Shown: one piece after another, positions 27,976 through 37,653 of the stretch
Layout: every line of letters starts with the position of its first letter
How positions within the stretch are numbered: position 1 is the stretch's first letter
The notes under the pieces: model-generated
Databases searched by the model: none
Told to the model about the DNA's origin: nothing
Seen by the model: the letters and a program-made list of their open reading frames with translations, nothing else
Made by a program: the position numbers and the translations under genes
Assembly (NCBI RefSeq): GCF_018449435.1
Contig: NZ_JAHCMU010000005.1
Span: forward strand, 124,001 to 188,000
Direction: 5' to 3'
DNA length: 64,000 nt
DNA from: Flagellimonas sp. 389
GTDB lineage: Bacteria; Bacteroidota; Bacteroidia; Flavobacteriales; Flavobacteriaceae

Positions 27976-29508
27976 TTAGTCATGGACTACAGTTTCTTCG
28001 TCCTCTGCACCGTGCGTCAATCGTTTTAATGGTTTTAACAGCAATAAGACCAATATGCCAAAAAGTACAGCGAATAAAAAGAGCCCCCCAAATACTTTAA
28101 GCTCACCTGCTTTTACCGAACTCTCACCGATGACACCAGCTACTTTATTTCCCAATCCAGTTGCGGCCCAGTATACCCCCATCATCAATGCCATATAACG
28201 TACAGGTGCCAATTTTGTGAAAAATGATAAGGATACCGGTGATAAACAGAGTTCACCAAGTGTATGGAAAAGATAAGCGAGCACTAACCAGTACATTGCC
28301 GAGCTTCCTTGACTCTCATATTGTAAAGAAGCGAATACCATGTAGGCAAAACCCACACCCATAATAATTACCCCAACGGCCATTTTAAATAAGGAGGTAG
28401 CCTCTTTTCCTTTTAGTTTTCTTCTGGCCCAAAAACTAGCAACAGCTACCGCGAACAAAATTATGAACCCTGGATTGGCAGATTGAAACCAAGCAGCTGG
28501 AACTTCCCACCCCAGTAACATTCTGTTTGTTTTCTCTTGTGCATACAGGTTCATTAAACCGCCCATTTGCTCAAAACATCCCCAGAATACGATTACCATT
28601 AAAAGAGAAAGTAGCAAAACGACGTACCTGTCCTTTTCAACCTTTCCATTTAGGTTTTTATAAATCATCATCATGAGTCCAGTGATAAGGGAAAGAAAAA
28701 CAAACAGAATACCAAAGCCCCAATTATCAGGTCCTTCATAGGTGAATCCGGCATAAATCGAGTAGGCTAAAAGCAAGACCACGATTCCCAATTGCAGTGG
28801 AGATTTAAATAGTTGTGAAAAAAGTTCTCCAAGACTTATATCGGAAGATTTTTCTTCGACCGTTGGTGGATTCCCTACATGAATTAAATACCGTTGTCCA
28901 TATAGATAGACGAGTAGCCCCAAGAGCATCCCTATACCTGCCATACCAAATCCGTAGTGCCAGCCATAAGCCTTGGCAACCAGACCTACGGATAAAGACG
29001 CTAGGAAAGACCCTAAATTTATACCTACATAAAATATACTAAAGCCCTTATCTCTTCTAATGTCTTTTTTACCATACAACCCTCCTACCATAGTAGATAT
29101 ATTCGGTTTCAGCATTCCGACACCCAAAATCACAAAACCTAGACCTGTATAATAGGCCCAAAGATCGTCTATGGCCAAAATACCATGACCTATGGTCAAT
29201 AGTATAGCGCCTATCGTTACTGCTTTTTTCTGTCCCAGATACCTATCAGCCAAAAAACCACCTGGGATACTCATTACATAGACCAACATGGTATACCATC
29301 CATAAAGTGCCAGCGCTTCCGTCACTGTCCAACCTAATCCGCTTTGAGGATTATTTTCCAATGTTTGTGCTGTCATGTAAAGCGTTAGAAGGGCTCTCAT
29401 TCCATAATAGGAAAAGCGCTCCCACATTTCTGTGAAAAAGAGCACATATAGCCCAACGGGATGTCCAAAAAGTTCTTTCTTGTGTGCAGGTTTTACAAGG
29501 TCTGACAT
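27976..29508 (-). CDS. POT/PTR family proton-coupled oligopeptide transporter
   Basis: 510 residues, about 14 membrane helices, MFS fold. The POT signature ExxERFxYYG is present as EMWERFSYYG near residue 30, where the glutamates and arginine couple proton and peptide, and FYVGINLGSFLA corresponds to the PTR2 signature. Imports di- and tripeptides. Lies 17 bases downstream of the DPP-IV peptidase gene, so released dipeptides could be taken up by the neighbour. Confidence 0.94.
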   Translation of the reverse strand: MSDLVKPAHKKELFGHPVGLYVLFFTEMWERFSYYGMRALLTLYMTAQTLENNPQSGLGWTVTEALALYGWYTMLVYVMSIPGGFLADRYLGQKKAVTIGAILLTIGHGILAIDDLWAYYTGLGFVILGVGMLKPNISTMVGGLYGKKDIRRDKGFSIFYVGINLGSFLASLSVGLVAKAYGWHYGFGMAGIGMLLGLLVYLYGQRYLIHVGNPPTVEEKSSDISLGELFSQLFKSPLQLGIVVLLLAYSIYAGFTYEGPDNWGFGILFVFLSLITGLMMMIYKNLNGKVEKDRYVVLLLSLLMVIVFWGCFEQMGGLMNLYAQEKTNRMLLGWEVPAAWFQSANPGFIILFAVAVASFWARRKLKGKEATSLFKMAVGVIIMGVGFAYMVFASLQYESQGSSAMYWLVLAYLFHTLGELCLSPVSLSFFTKLAPVRYMALMMGVYWAATGLGNKVAGVIGESSVKAGELKVFGGLFLFAVLFGILVLLLLKPLKRLTHGAEDEETVVHD

Positions 29509-29525
29509 ATATTTATTGTGTTAGA

Positions 29526-31685
29526 TTACAGGTTTGCTTTGATAAAATTGGTCATCTTGGTATACAAGTGCAATCGTGTATTTCCTCCATAGATTCCATG
29601 GTTTCTATCTGGATAAATGGCCCAATCAAATTGTTTGTTTGCTTGTACCAATGCTTCGATCATACGCATGGTGTTCTGCACATGTACGTTGTCATCGCCA
29701 GAACCGTGCACCAATAGATATTTGCCTTTTAAAAGTTCTGGATAGTTGAACGGAGAATTATCATCATATCCACTGGCATTCTCTTGTGGGGTCTGCATGT
29801 AGCGTTCCGTATAAATGGTATCATAGAATCTCCATGAGGTTACAGGGGCCACAGCAATGGCCATTTCAAAAACATCATTTCCTTTTAACAAGCAATTTGT
29901 GGACATAAAACCTCCATAGCTCCATCCCCAAATACCGGTTCTGTTCTCATCGATATATGATAGTTCGCTTAGTTTCTTTGCAGCTGCGATTTGATCTTCA
30001 ACTTCATATTTACCAAGTTCTTTTTGTGTCACTTTTTTAAAGTCACGACCTTTTAATCCTGTACCACGGCCATCAACGCACACAACGATATAACCTTCTG
30101 AGACCAACAGTTGGTGCCAGTAGTCGTTAGAACCAAACCACCTGTTGGCTACCTGCTGCGAACCTGGCCCACTATATTGAAACATAAACAGTGGATACTT
30201 TTTGGTTTCATCAAAATTTACGGGCTTAATCATGTACATATTCAAATCGTTCCCGTTGATATTGATGGTGGAGAATTCTTTTGGACTTAATTCATATTCC
30301 TCTAGCTTATTGTCCAAGACCGAATTATTCTTGATTTCTTTTACCTCTTCACCGTCTGAAGCTATGTTCAATGTGAATTGATATGGTGTAGTGGCATCAG
30401 AAAATGTATTGATGAAATAGGTATAGTTAGCACTAAAATCCGCTGCATTGGTCCCTTCTTTCGTGGTCAATCTTTTCTTTTTCTTGCCGTTTGTTCCAAT
30501 GCTATATACGTCTCTGTTTATAGAGCCATTTTCTGTGGATTGATAATAGATTCTATCTTCATTTTGGTCGTAACCGTAGTAGTTGGTCACTTCCCATTCT
30601 CCTTGGGTAACCTGGTTCATTAATTTTCCATCCTCATTATAAAGGTAGATATGATTGTAGCCATCTTTTTCGCTGGTCCAGATAAAACTATCATCCGCCA
30701 AAAAAGTAAGGTTATCGGTAACATCAACATACGCATTGTCCTTCTCTTCTATCAATATTGAGACTGAATTGTCTTTTGCATTGACCTCATGAAGTTTTAA
30801 ATGGTCTTGATGGCGATTAAGGGTCTGAACACTTAAATAATTAGGATTGTTCATCCATTTTATTCTTGGTACGTAATAGGCATCCCCTAAATCAATATCT
30901 GAAATATTTCCTGACGCCATATCGTACATATGCAACGTTACCTTGGCATTTTCCTCTCCAGCCTTGGGGTACTTAAACTCATGCTGATAAGGATACAATT
31001 CCTGACCATACACGTCCATTGAAAAATGAGGTACATTGGTTTCGTCAAAGCGGAGGAATGCAATCTTGGTTCCGTTGCTGTTCCAGTCAAAAGCACGTAC
31101 AAAGGCAAATTCCTCTTCGTATACCCAATCTGTAACCCCATTAATTATGGTTCCTTTATTACCATCGGTAGTAATCTGCTTTGTGATGTTTGTTACAATT
31201 TCAAAAACATACAGGTTGTTATCCTTTACATACGCTACTTTTGAGCCATCTGGCGAAAGTAATGGTTCTTGGATTTTCTCATCTGAAATCTTCACAACGG
31301 TTTTACTGGCCACATCATATACATAATAAATTCCCAGTTTTGATCGTCTAAATATTGCTTCGGTTTCCGTGGTGAGTATTATTTTGGATTCATCGGCACT
31401 GAACGTATAAGAACTAAAGAAAGGAATTTCATCTGAAGAAGTCACAATGGTTTCTACTTTCTCCGATGATTCATAATCATACTTATCCAAGCTACTGGAA
31501 CGTGGCGAACGGTTGAAATTTAGGATCGTGTATTGTTCTCCATTTTTCATGGAACGGAGCACATCCATATATTCGGCTCTAAATGTACCTCCCCAGATAT
31601 CCTCTAGGGTTATTTTTTTCTTTTGGGCTATTGTAACGGTTAAAAATCCGAAAACGGACAGGAACAGAAAGAACTGTTTTCTCAT
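29526..31685 (-). CDS. Dipeptidyl peptidase IV (S9B prolyl peptidase)
   Basis: 719 residues with a signal peptide (1-20). An N-terminal beta-propeller carries the DWVYEEE segment (186-192) whose glutamate pair binds the substrate amino terminus, the mark of true DPP-IV enzymes. The C-terminal alpha/beta-hydrolase has Ser589 (GWSYGG), Asp664 (GSGDDNVH) and His696 (DRNHG). Removes X-Pro or X-Ala dipeptides from peptides in the periplasm. It precedes a POT transporter in one operon. A CRP/FNR-type palindrome lies about 70 bases before the start. Confidence 0.95.
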   Translation of the reverse strand: MRKQFFLFLSVFGFLTVTIAQKKKITLEDIWGGTFRAEYMDVLRSMKNGEQYTILNFNRSPRSSSLDKYDYESSEKVETIVTSSDEIPFFSSYTFSADESKIILTTETEAIFRRSKLGIYYVYDVASKTVVKISDEKIQEPLLSPDGSKVAYVKDNNLYVFEIVTNITKQITTDGNKGTIINGVTDWVYEEEFAFVRAFDWNSNGTKIAFLRFDETNVPHFSMDVYGQELYPYQHEFKYPKAGEENAKVTLHMYDMASGNISDIDLGDAYYVPRIKWMNNPNYLSVQTLNRHQDHLKLHEVNAKDNSVSILIEEKDNAYVDVTDNLTFLADDSFIWTSEKDGYNHIYLYNEDGKLMNQVTQGEWEVTNYYGYDQNEDRIYYQSTENGSINRDVYSIGTNGKKKKRLTTKEGTNAADFSANYTYFINTFSDATTPYQFTLNIASDGEEVKEIKNNSVLDNKLEEYELSPKEFSTININGNDLNMYMIKPVNFDETKKYPLFMFQYSGPGSQQVANRWFGSNDYWHQLLVSEGYIVVCVDGRGTGLKGRDFKKVTQKELGKYEVEDQIAAAKKLSELSYIDENRTGIWGWSYGGFMSTNCLLKGNDVFEMAIAVAPVTSWRFYDTIYTERYMQTPQENASGYDDNSPFNYPELLKGKYLLVHGSGDDNVHVQNTMRMIEALVQANKQFDWAIYPDRNHGIYGGNTRLHLYTKMTNFIKANL

Positions 31686-31748
31686 GAAGTCGTAAATTGA
31701 TTAAAAACCATCAAGTTTACTAATATTTATTCAGAATATAAACTTTGA

Positions 31749-31764
31749 TGTTACAATTGTAACA
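31749..31764. promoter_or_regulatory. Perfect 16-bp CRP/FNR-type palindrome
   Basis: TGTTACAATTGTAACA is a perfect inverted repeat that fits the TGTNA-N6-TNACA form bound by Crp/Fnr-family regulators. Located in the divergent region, centred about 70 bases before the DPP-IV ATG and about 90 bases before the -7 element of the HMG-CoA reductase gene. The regulator is unknown. Confidence 0.6.
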
Positions 31765-31804
31765 AGAATTATCCTTCAATACGATTACAGTATGACTTAA
31801 ATAG

Positions 31805-31842
31805 AATGAAAAACCGCATTAGTACAATGAAAAATCGCATTA
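31805..31842 (+). repeat. Two 17-bp direct repeats phased at 21 bp upstream of HMG-CoA reductase
   Basis: AATGAAAAAYCGCATTA occurs at 31805-31821 and 31826-31842 with one difference (C/T). The 21-bp pitch is two helical turns, so bound proteins would face the same side. The second copy ends 4 bases before the -7 element TATATTTG (31847-31854), where a -33 box would be expected. Confidence 0.8.
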
Positions 31843-31846
31843 TCCT

Positions 31847-31854
31847 TATATTTG
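31847..31854 (+). promoter_or_regulatory. -7 promoter element for the mevalonate-pathway operon
   Basis: TATATTTG, an exact TAnnTTTG match, 19 bases before the ATG. No TTG is present at -33; the direct repeats fill that space, which suggests activator-dependent transcription (inference). Confidence 0.5.
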
Positions 31855-31873
31855 AGGCCTTTAACCAAACATT

Positions 31874-33190
31874 ATGAGCGTTCCTGTTGAAGGGTTTTCC
31901 AAGCTTTCCAAAAATCAAAAAATTAACTGGTTAGTAACCAATTATACCAAAAATCCTGAGGAGTCAAAAAAAGTATTGGAACAGTATTGGAACAATGACG
32001 CTTCTGTTCAAAAGCTTCATGATGAGTTCATAGAAAATACCATTTCCAATTACTACCTCCCATTTGCAGTTGCACCAAACTTTCTAATCAATGAAAAGCT
32101 CTATGTCATCCCCATGGCAATTGAAGAAAGTTCTGTAGTTGCTGCCGCTAGCAAAGCTGCCAAGTTCTGGTTGGAACGAGGTGGTTTTAAATCTGAAGTA
32201 CTAGGTACGGAAAAAGTAGGGCAGGTCCATTTTATCTTTAAGGGAGATAAAGCCAAACTGCATCAATTTTTTAATACCATAAAACCTAACTTTTACAAGG
32301 ACACTGCTTCTATTACTAAAAGTATGGAAAAACGTGGCGGAGGCATCAGCGACATCCAACTTAGGGACCTTAGCGATAAAATTGAAGGGTACCACCAATT
32401 GCACTGCACTTTCGAGACGTTGGACGCTATGGGTGCTAACTTTATCAACTCTTGCTTGGAACAGTTTGCCAAAACATTGCAAGAGGGAGCAGCTTCTTAT
32501 ATTGATTTCACCGATGAGGAAAAGGCCATCGAGGTTGTCATGAGCATTTTGTCCAACTACGTCCCCAATTGTTTGGTAAAAGCGGAAGTGAGTTGCCCAG
32601 TTGAAGCGCTGGACGGAGATACCATTGCACCCAATGAGTTTGCAAAGAAAATGGTTCGGGCTATAGAAATTGCAAAAGCGGAACCTTACAGAGCTGTGAC
32701 CCATAACAAGGGAATTATGAACGGAATTGATTCAGTTGTTCTGGCTACCGGAAACGATTTTAGGGCCGTTGAGGCAGGAATTCATGCTTATGCTGCGAAA
32801 GATGGGAGTTACTCTAGCTTAACGCATGCCAGTATTGAAGATGGCATTTTCAAATTTTGGATTGAAGTCCCTTTGGCCTTAGGTACTGTTGGCGGACTTA
32901 CTTCGCTTCATCCCTTAGTAAAATTAGCCATGCAGATTTTGCAAAACCCGACAGCTAAAGAGTTGATGCAGATAATTGCCGTAGCTGGATTGGCCCAAAA
33001 TTTTGCAGCAGTACGGTCTCTTGTAACCACGGGCATACAAAAAGGGCATATGAAAATGCATCTGCTCAATATGCTTAACCAAATGGGTGCAACGGAAAAC
33101 GAAAAGCAACAGCTTGTTGATTACTTTAAAGACAAAACCGTAACCAATGCTTCAGTTAGGGAGGCTTTGGAAAAGATTCAGGCTAAATAA
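31874..33190 (+). CDS. mvaA: Class II hydroxymethylglutaryl-CoA reductase
   Basis: 438-residue HMG-CoA reductase of the class II (Pseudomonas mevalonii MvaA) type, interconverting HMG-CoA and mevalonate. Catalytic residues recognised: Glu84/85 (AIEESSVVAAAS), Lys279 (HNKGIMNG), Asp295 (GNDF), His392 (GIQKGHMKMH); the DAMG motif is at 184-187. There is no membrane domain. Often labelled degradative, but Flavobacteriaceae generally make isoprenoids through mevalonate and the next gene is a GHMP kinase, so a biosynthetic role is more likely. The stop shares one base with the kinase start. Confidence 0.96.
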   Translation: MSVPVEGFSKLSKNQKINWLVTNYTKNPEESKKVLEQYWNNDASVQKLHDEFIENTISNYYLPFAVAPNFLINEKLYVIPMAIEESSVVAAASKAAKFWLERGGFKSEVLGTEKVGQVHFIFKGDKAKLHQFFNTIKPNFYKDTASITKSMEKRGGGISDIQLRDLSDKIEGYHQLHCTFETLDAMGANFINSCLEQFAKTLQEGAASYIDFTDEEKAIEVVMSILSNYVPNCLVKAEVSCPVEALDGDTIAPNEFAKKMVRAIEIAKAEPYRAVTHNKGIMNGIDSVVLATGNDFRAVEAGIHAYAAKDGSYSSLTHASIEDGIFKFWIEVPLALGTVGGLTSLHPLVKLAMQILQNPTAKELMQIIAVAGLAQNFAAVRSLVTTGIQKGHMKMHLLNMLNQMGATENEKQQLVDYFKDKTVTNASVREALEKIQAK

Positions 33191-34098
33191 TGCAAAAAGA
33201 ATTTTACAGTAACGGAAAACTATTGCTATCTGGGGAATATGCTGTTTTAGATGGCGCTTTGAGTCTTGCGATACCTACAAGATATGGGCAATCCTTAAAA
33301 GTAATCACCACGGATACGGGTTTTTTAGAATGGGAAAGTTTTGACGAAAACAACACTACGTGGTTTAAGGGATGTTTTGATGTAAAAAACCTAAAGACAA
33401 TCGACGCTACCGATAAATCCATTTCCGAAACACTAATTGGATTATTGACAGAGGCCAAATCACAAAATTCCCGATTCTTAGAAAATTCATCAGGTTTAAA
33501 AGTGGAAACCAAGCTTACTTTTCCGCGAATATGGGGACTGGGCACCTCTTCCACACTAATTAATAACATCGCCCAATGGGCAGAAGTAGATGCTTATCAA
33601 TTATTATGGAATGCCTTTGGCGGTAGCGGATACGATATAGCCTGTGCAAGGCATAACCAACCCATTCTGTATCAAAAAGAAAATAAAACCACACAGGTTG
33701 AAGAAGTCACCTTCCAACCTTCTTTTTCTAATTCCATATATTTTGTTTACCTCAACCAAAAGCAAAGTAGTAAAGATGCTATCACAGCCTATAGAAAGGA
33801 ACAGTTTGATATGCATAGTTTAATTATTAATGTTTCTACGATTACCAAAAAGATGGTCAATACCACAGCACTTTCAGAGTTTGAATCCTTAATGCTGCAA
33901 CATGAAGACATATTATCCAAAGTACTGGGCTTAGAAACCGTAAAATCCAAACTTTTTCGTGATTATCAAGGAGCTATAAAAAGCCTTGGTGCATGGGGCG
34001 GTGATTTTATTATGGCAACTGGCAGTACAAATGTTCCAGATTATTTTAAGGCAAAAGGGTTTGAAACGGTTATACCCTATGCTGATATGGTACTTTAA
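33190..34098 (+). CDS. GYDIA family GHMP kinase, likely mevalonate pathway
   Basis: 302 residues. GHMP features: SNGKLLLSGEYAVLDGALSL at the N-terminus, the phosphate-binding loop GLGTSSTL (about 117-124), and the family-naming GSGYDIACA. The C-terminal GHMP motif is weaker (GAWGGDFIMATG). Coupled to mvaA by a TAATG overlap, which supports action on mevalonate or phosphomevalonate. The exact substrate cannot be set from sequence. Confidence 0.9.
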   Translation: MQKEFYSNGKLLLSGEYAVLDGALSLAIPTRYGQSLKVITTDTGFLEWESFDENNTTWFKGCFDVKNLKTIDATDKSISETLIGLLTEAKSQNSRFLENSSGLKVETKLTFPRIWGLGTSSTLINNIAQWAEVDAYQLLWNAFGGSGYDIACARHNQPILYQKENKTTQVEEVTFQPSFSNSIYFVYLNQKQSSKDAITAYRKEQFDMHSLIINVSTITKKMVNTTALSEFESLMLQHEDILSKVLGLETVKSKLFRDYQGAIKSLGAWGGDFIMATGSTNVPDYFKAKGFETVIPYADMVL

Positions 34099-34106
34099 GA
34101 ATTCAA

Positions 34107-34132
34107 TAAAAAAGCCTCCCAAAAGGAGGCTT
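34107..34132 (-). terminator. Terminator between the mevalonate operon and ppiD operon
   Basis: An 8-bp GC-rich stem (34112-34119 with 34125-34132) and 5-base loop. On the minus strand it ends in a six-T run, 25 bases after the ppiD-like stop; the plus strand has only a weak T tail. Confidence 0.85.
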
Positions 34133-34156
34133 CATATATTTTAAATATCGTTATCG

Positions 34157-36277
34157 CTAGTAGAACGTAGCGCGTTTATCTTCTATTTCAGCTCCTTCTT
34201 TTAATGCATTATACACATCTCCATTAACTCTGTTTGAAGCACTGGTCTTTAACGTATTTGCATACGTACTAAAGTTATCAATTTGTGGAGCTTCCTCTTT
34301 TTTGGTCACCTTGACCTTGAACACTCCTGTTTCTCCCTTAATCAAACCAGAAGCTTTGTCCTGTTCCATGGCAAAAGCTGTACCAACGACCAAAGATTCA
34401 CGTCCAGCACCTGGTATGGTTGGGGATTTCATGGTCAAGGCAGAAGCATTGGAAACGGTGACATTATTGTCTTTTGCAAAAGCATCCATATCTTTGCCTT
34501 GATTGGCAAGCATGATTTTTTCTGCTTTACGCTCTTTTCTAATCTTTGGCAATGCAGTGGCCGAAGCATCCTCAGAAGTCATTAAACCTTCTTTATACTT
34601 TTTGGTCAATTGCACCACGGCATATCCGTTATTGATATTAAAACGTTTGATGTCACCAACCTCGGTATCTTCGTTAAAAGCCCATTGCACAATACCTCTT
34701 TGTGCAGAAAGACCAGGAAGGTTTTCATCCATTTCCTTAATTTTATTAACTGGTCTTACGGTATGTTCGGAAGTTCTTGCAATATCCCCAAAGTCATCTG
34801 CCTTGCCATCCGTAGCAGACATTTCAAATTTGGTAGCTTCTGTAAACAAAGTATTTATTGTCTCTTCTGAAGGTTCTATTTCCCTGGAGAAAGTTGCTAC
34901 TTGCACAACATCTTGTTTATCGTCCACTTTGATAACATGAAAACCAAACTGGGTCTCTACCAAGCCTATAGTACCTACATCGTTTCCAAAAGCAAAGTCA
35001 TTGAACTCATCTGCCATTACACCCTCTTGGAAATATCCTAAATCACCACCTCTTGGCGCTGAAGGTCCATCAGAGTTATCTCTTGCCAGTGTTGTAAATA
35101 CAGCTCCTTCTTCTTTAGCTTCGTCCAAAATCTCTTTTGCTTTTTCCTCCGCTTCTTCTTTTGTTCTTTTAATACTAGGGTTGGCACGTTCGGCACCTTC
35201 GTAAGCAAATAAAATATGACTTGCTTTTACGGTTCCATTGGGCTTTCTATTCATCACTTTAGAAACCTTGAAAAAGTTGCCATCACGATAAGGTCCGTAA
35301 ATTCCCCCTACTTCTAAATCCATTAAACTATCGGCCACAACTGCAGGTAAATCTTTTTTGGCTTTAAAAATGGTATCGAACTTACTATCGGAATTTCTAT
35401 CTAAAAAAGCGGCAACATCTGTAGCGTTTCTAAAACCTGGAATAGTATCTGTAGTATTTCTTTCCTGAATGTATTCAACAGTATCGTCCAAAAGGGCAGT
35501 CATTGCGTCTTCAACAGCTTTTTCATCTTCTACGGAAGCCTTTTCCTCAAAAAAGACAAATCTGATATCCCTAGCTTTTTCCTGTTTAAAATCTTCCTTG
35601 TGCTCATTTACATAAGCCTCAATATCTTTTTTTGAAACTTGAATGGTACTATCTGCAATCGAGGTATATGGCACTCGAACGTATTGGATATCGACTTTCT
35701 CGTTCGACATCCTATAATCAAATGCACCTTCGGTCAAGGTTGCACCAACGCCCCCTTTTATCAAATTAAAATATAGGCGTTCCTTCGCAGATTGTATAAT
35801 GGACTTCTCATCTTGTAACCAAGCATCGTAACGAAGTGGGTCGTTTGCTTTCCAGTCTGCAATGGCGCTTTTAAACACCTCAGCATTAAATACTCCATTT
35901 TCATCTTGAAAATCGGGAATCTGCGCATAACCCGAGGTCTTTACAAACTCTACGATTTGGTCGCTCTCCACATTGATGCCCAAGTCTTCAAACTGCTGAC
36001 CCAGGATTTCCTTTCTTACTTCTTGATCGTACACACGGCTTACCAGCTGTGTTGAAGATAGATTAGGGCCAAATCTTCTGGATGCAATCTCTACTTCTCT
36101 CCTAAAATCATCAATAGAAATACTTTCCCCATTCACCTCAGCTACTGCAGAACCAACTTTTCCACCTCCCAAATCATTGCTTGAGAAGACTCCTGATATT
36201 ACAAATGCGAACAAAGCAAGACCGATTATCAAAATCAGTACTGTAGTTCGTTTTCTAATATTCTCTAATATTGCCAT
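34157..36277 (-). CDS. ppiD: PpiD-like peptidyl-prolyl isomerase / periplasmic chaperone
   Basis: 706 residues. One N-terminal membrane helix (about 12-30) anchors a SurA-N-type chaperone region (about 40-180). A parvulin domain follows at about 345-450, beginning KASHILFAYEG and including GPSAPRGGDLGYF and FGFHVIKV. The C-terminal part repeats helical chaperone-like segments. Assists folding of outer-membrane proteins leaving the Sec channel. Last gene of the coaX-to-ppiD operon, 84 bases after the CNNM gene. Confidence 0.92.
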   Translation of the reverse strand: MAILENIRKRTTVLILIIGLALFAFVISGVFSSNDLGGGKVGSAVAEVNGESISIDDFRREVEIASRRFGPNLSSTQLVSRVYDQEVRKEILGQQFEDLGINVESDQIVEFVKTSGYAQIPDFQDENGVFNAEVFKSAIADWKANDPLRYDAWLQDEKSIIQSAKERLYFNLIKGGVGATLTEGAFDYRMSNEKVDIQYVRVPYTSIADSTIQVSKKDIEAYVNEHKEDFKQEKARDIRFVFFEEKASVEDEKAVEDAMTALLDDTVEYIQERNTTDTIPGFRNATDVAAFLDRNSDSKFDTIFKAKKDLPAVVADSLMDLEVGGIYGPYRDGNFFKVSKVMNRKPNGTVKASHILFAYEGAERANPSIKRTKEEAEEKAKEILDEAKEEGAVFTTLARDNSDGPSAPRGGDLGYFQEGVMADEFNDFAFGNDVGTIGLVETQFGFHVIKVDDKQDVVQVATFSREIEPSEETINTLFTEATKFEMSATDGKADDFGDIARTSEHTVRPVNKIKEMDENLPGLSAQRGIVQWAFNEDTEVGDIKRFNINNGYAVVQLTKKYKEGLMTSEDASATALPKIRKERKAEKIMLANQGKDMDAFAKDNNVTVSNASALTMKSPTIPGAGRESLVVGTAFAMEQDKASGLIKGETGVFKVKVTKKEEAPQIDNFSTYANTLKTSASNRVNGDVYNALKEGAEIEDKRATFY

Positions 36278-36361
36278 TTTACTACTTGTTTTCTATAATT
36301 TCAGTGGGCGAAAATACCATTTTCTTTTCAAATAGGAAAGTGAAAGAGCCGTCGGAAATTC

Positions 36362-37651
36362 TTAATTTTCAGGCAGAACGTGAACGCTGACCAAATCTAT
36401 TTTGGTATTGGATACTTCTAAAATATGAAATATGAAATCATCTATCTTTATTTCGGAGTCTTGTTCTGGAATCTCACCAATTTCATTCATGATCAATCCA
36501 CCCAATGTTTCGTACTCATCACTCTTTGGAAGTTCCAATTTATAGTTTTCATTAATGTAGTCTACTTCTAGACGCGCAGAGAATTTGTATACGTTCTCGC
36601 TTACCTGTTCTTCGTGTAGATCCGTGGTGTCGTGCTCATCCTCGATTTCCCCGAACAATTCTTCTATGATGTCCTCCACGGTCATGATACCAGATGTACC
36701 ACCATACTCATCCAGCACTACGGCAATGCTCTTCCGTTTTTTGGTCAATACGTTGAGAATATCCTGGATGAGCATCGTTTCTGGCACAAACTCGACCGGG
36801 AGTAAAATACTTTTGATGGTCCTGGGTTTTTTAAAAAGTTCATAAGAATGAACATAACCTATAATTTCATCTATACTTTCTTTGTAGACCAGAATTTTGG
36901 AAAGCCCCGTTTCTGAGAATAACTTGGTAAGGTTTTTTGGGGTTTCGTCTATCTCAACCGCTGTGATTTCAGTCCTTGGGACCATCACCTCCCTAGCTTT
37001 AACAGTAGAGAACTCCAAAGCATTTTGAAAAATCTGAATTTCTGAATCCACCTCATCCTCTTCTTCCACGGTTTCCATTTGCTCCGTAATGTAGTCACCG
37101 AGTTCTATTTTAGTAAAGGCCAATTGCACCTCGTCACCATCTGTTTTAAAAAAGACCCTTAGGATAAAATCCGATACTTTTATTACGAACCAAGAGATAA
37201 AGGAAAACAACAGGTAAAAGAAATACGCTGGAATTGCAAAAATTTTTAGAAGCGTGTTCGAATATATTTGAAAAAGAACTTTTGGTAAAAATTCAGCGGT
37301 AACCAAAATCACCAACGTAGAAATGACTGTTTGGGAAAGTAGGCTAAAATCGGTCAACAATGCGTTTAAAAACCCAGAAGAAGAGGGCAATATACTTTGA
37401 AACCATTCCATAAGCACTTCGCCCATGAACAGACCATAAATGACCAATGCTATATTGTTTCCAATCAGCATAGTAGCAATGAATTTTGAAGGTTTCTCAG
37501 TCAACCAGGTAAGTACTTTAGCAAAAAAACCTTCTTGCTTTTTCTCAATTTCTATATGGATTTTATTCGCAGAAATAAACGCAATCTCCATCCCCGAGAA
37601 AAAAGCGGAAAACAATAAAGAAAAAATTATGATAAGTAAAGACGTATCCAA
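36362..37651 (-). CDS. CNNM/CorC-type (hemolysin family) membrane protein
   Basis: 429 residues. Order: DUF21/CNNM transmembrane domain (1-190; FSAFFSGMEIAFISAN), a CBS-domain pair (about 215-335; VMVPRTEITAVE and DEYGGTSGIMTVEDIIEELFGEIEDEHD), and the CorC_HlyC domain (about 345-429; LGGLIMNEIGEIPEQ). Probably a Mg2+-related transporter. It resembles GldE of gliding bacteria, but no gld gene is adjacent, so that name is not used. Confidence 0.9.
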   Translation of the reverse strand: MDTSLLIIIFSLLFSAFFSGMEIAFISANKIHIEIEKKQEGFFAKVLTWLTEKPSKFIATMLIGNNIALVIYGLFMGEVLMEWFQSILPSSSGFLNALLTDFSLLSQTVISTLVILVTAEFLPKVLFQIYSNTLLKIFAIPAYFFYLLFSFISWFVIKVSDFILRVFFKTDGDEVQLAFTKIELGDYITEQMETVEEEDEVDSEIQIFQNALEFSTVKAREVMVPRTEITAVEIDETPKNLTKLFSETGLSKILVYKESIDEIIGYVHSYELFKKPRTIKSILLPVEFVPETMLIQDILNVLTKKRKSIAVVLDEYGGTSGIMTVEDIIEELFGEIEDEHDTTDLHEEQVSENVYKFSARLEVDYINENYKLELPKSDEYETLGGLIMNEIGEIPEQDSEIKIDDFIFHILEVSNTKIDLVSVHVLPEN

Positions 37652-37653
37652 TA

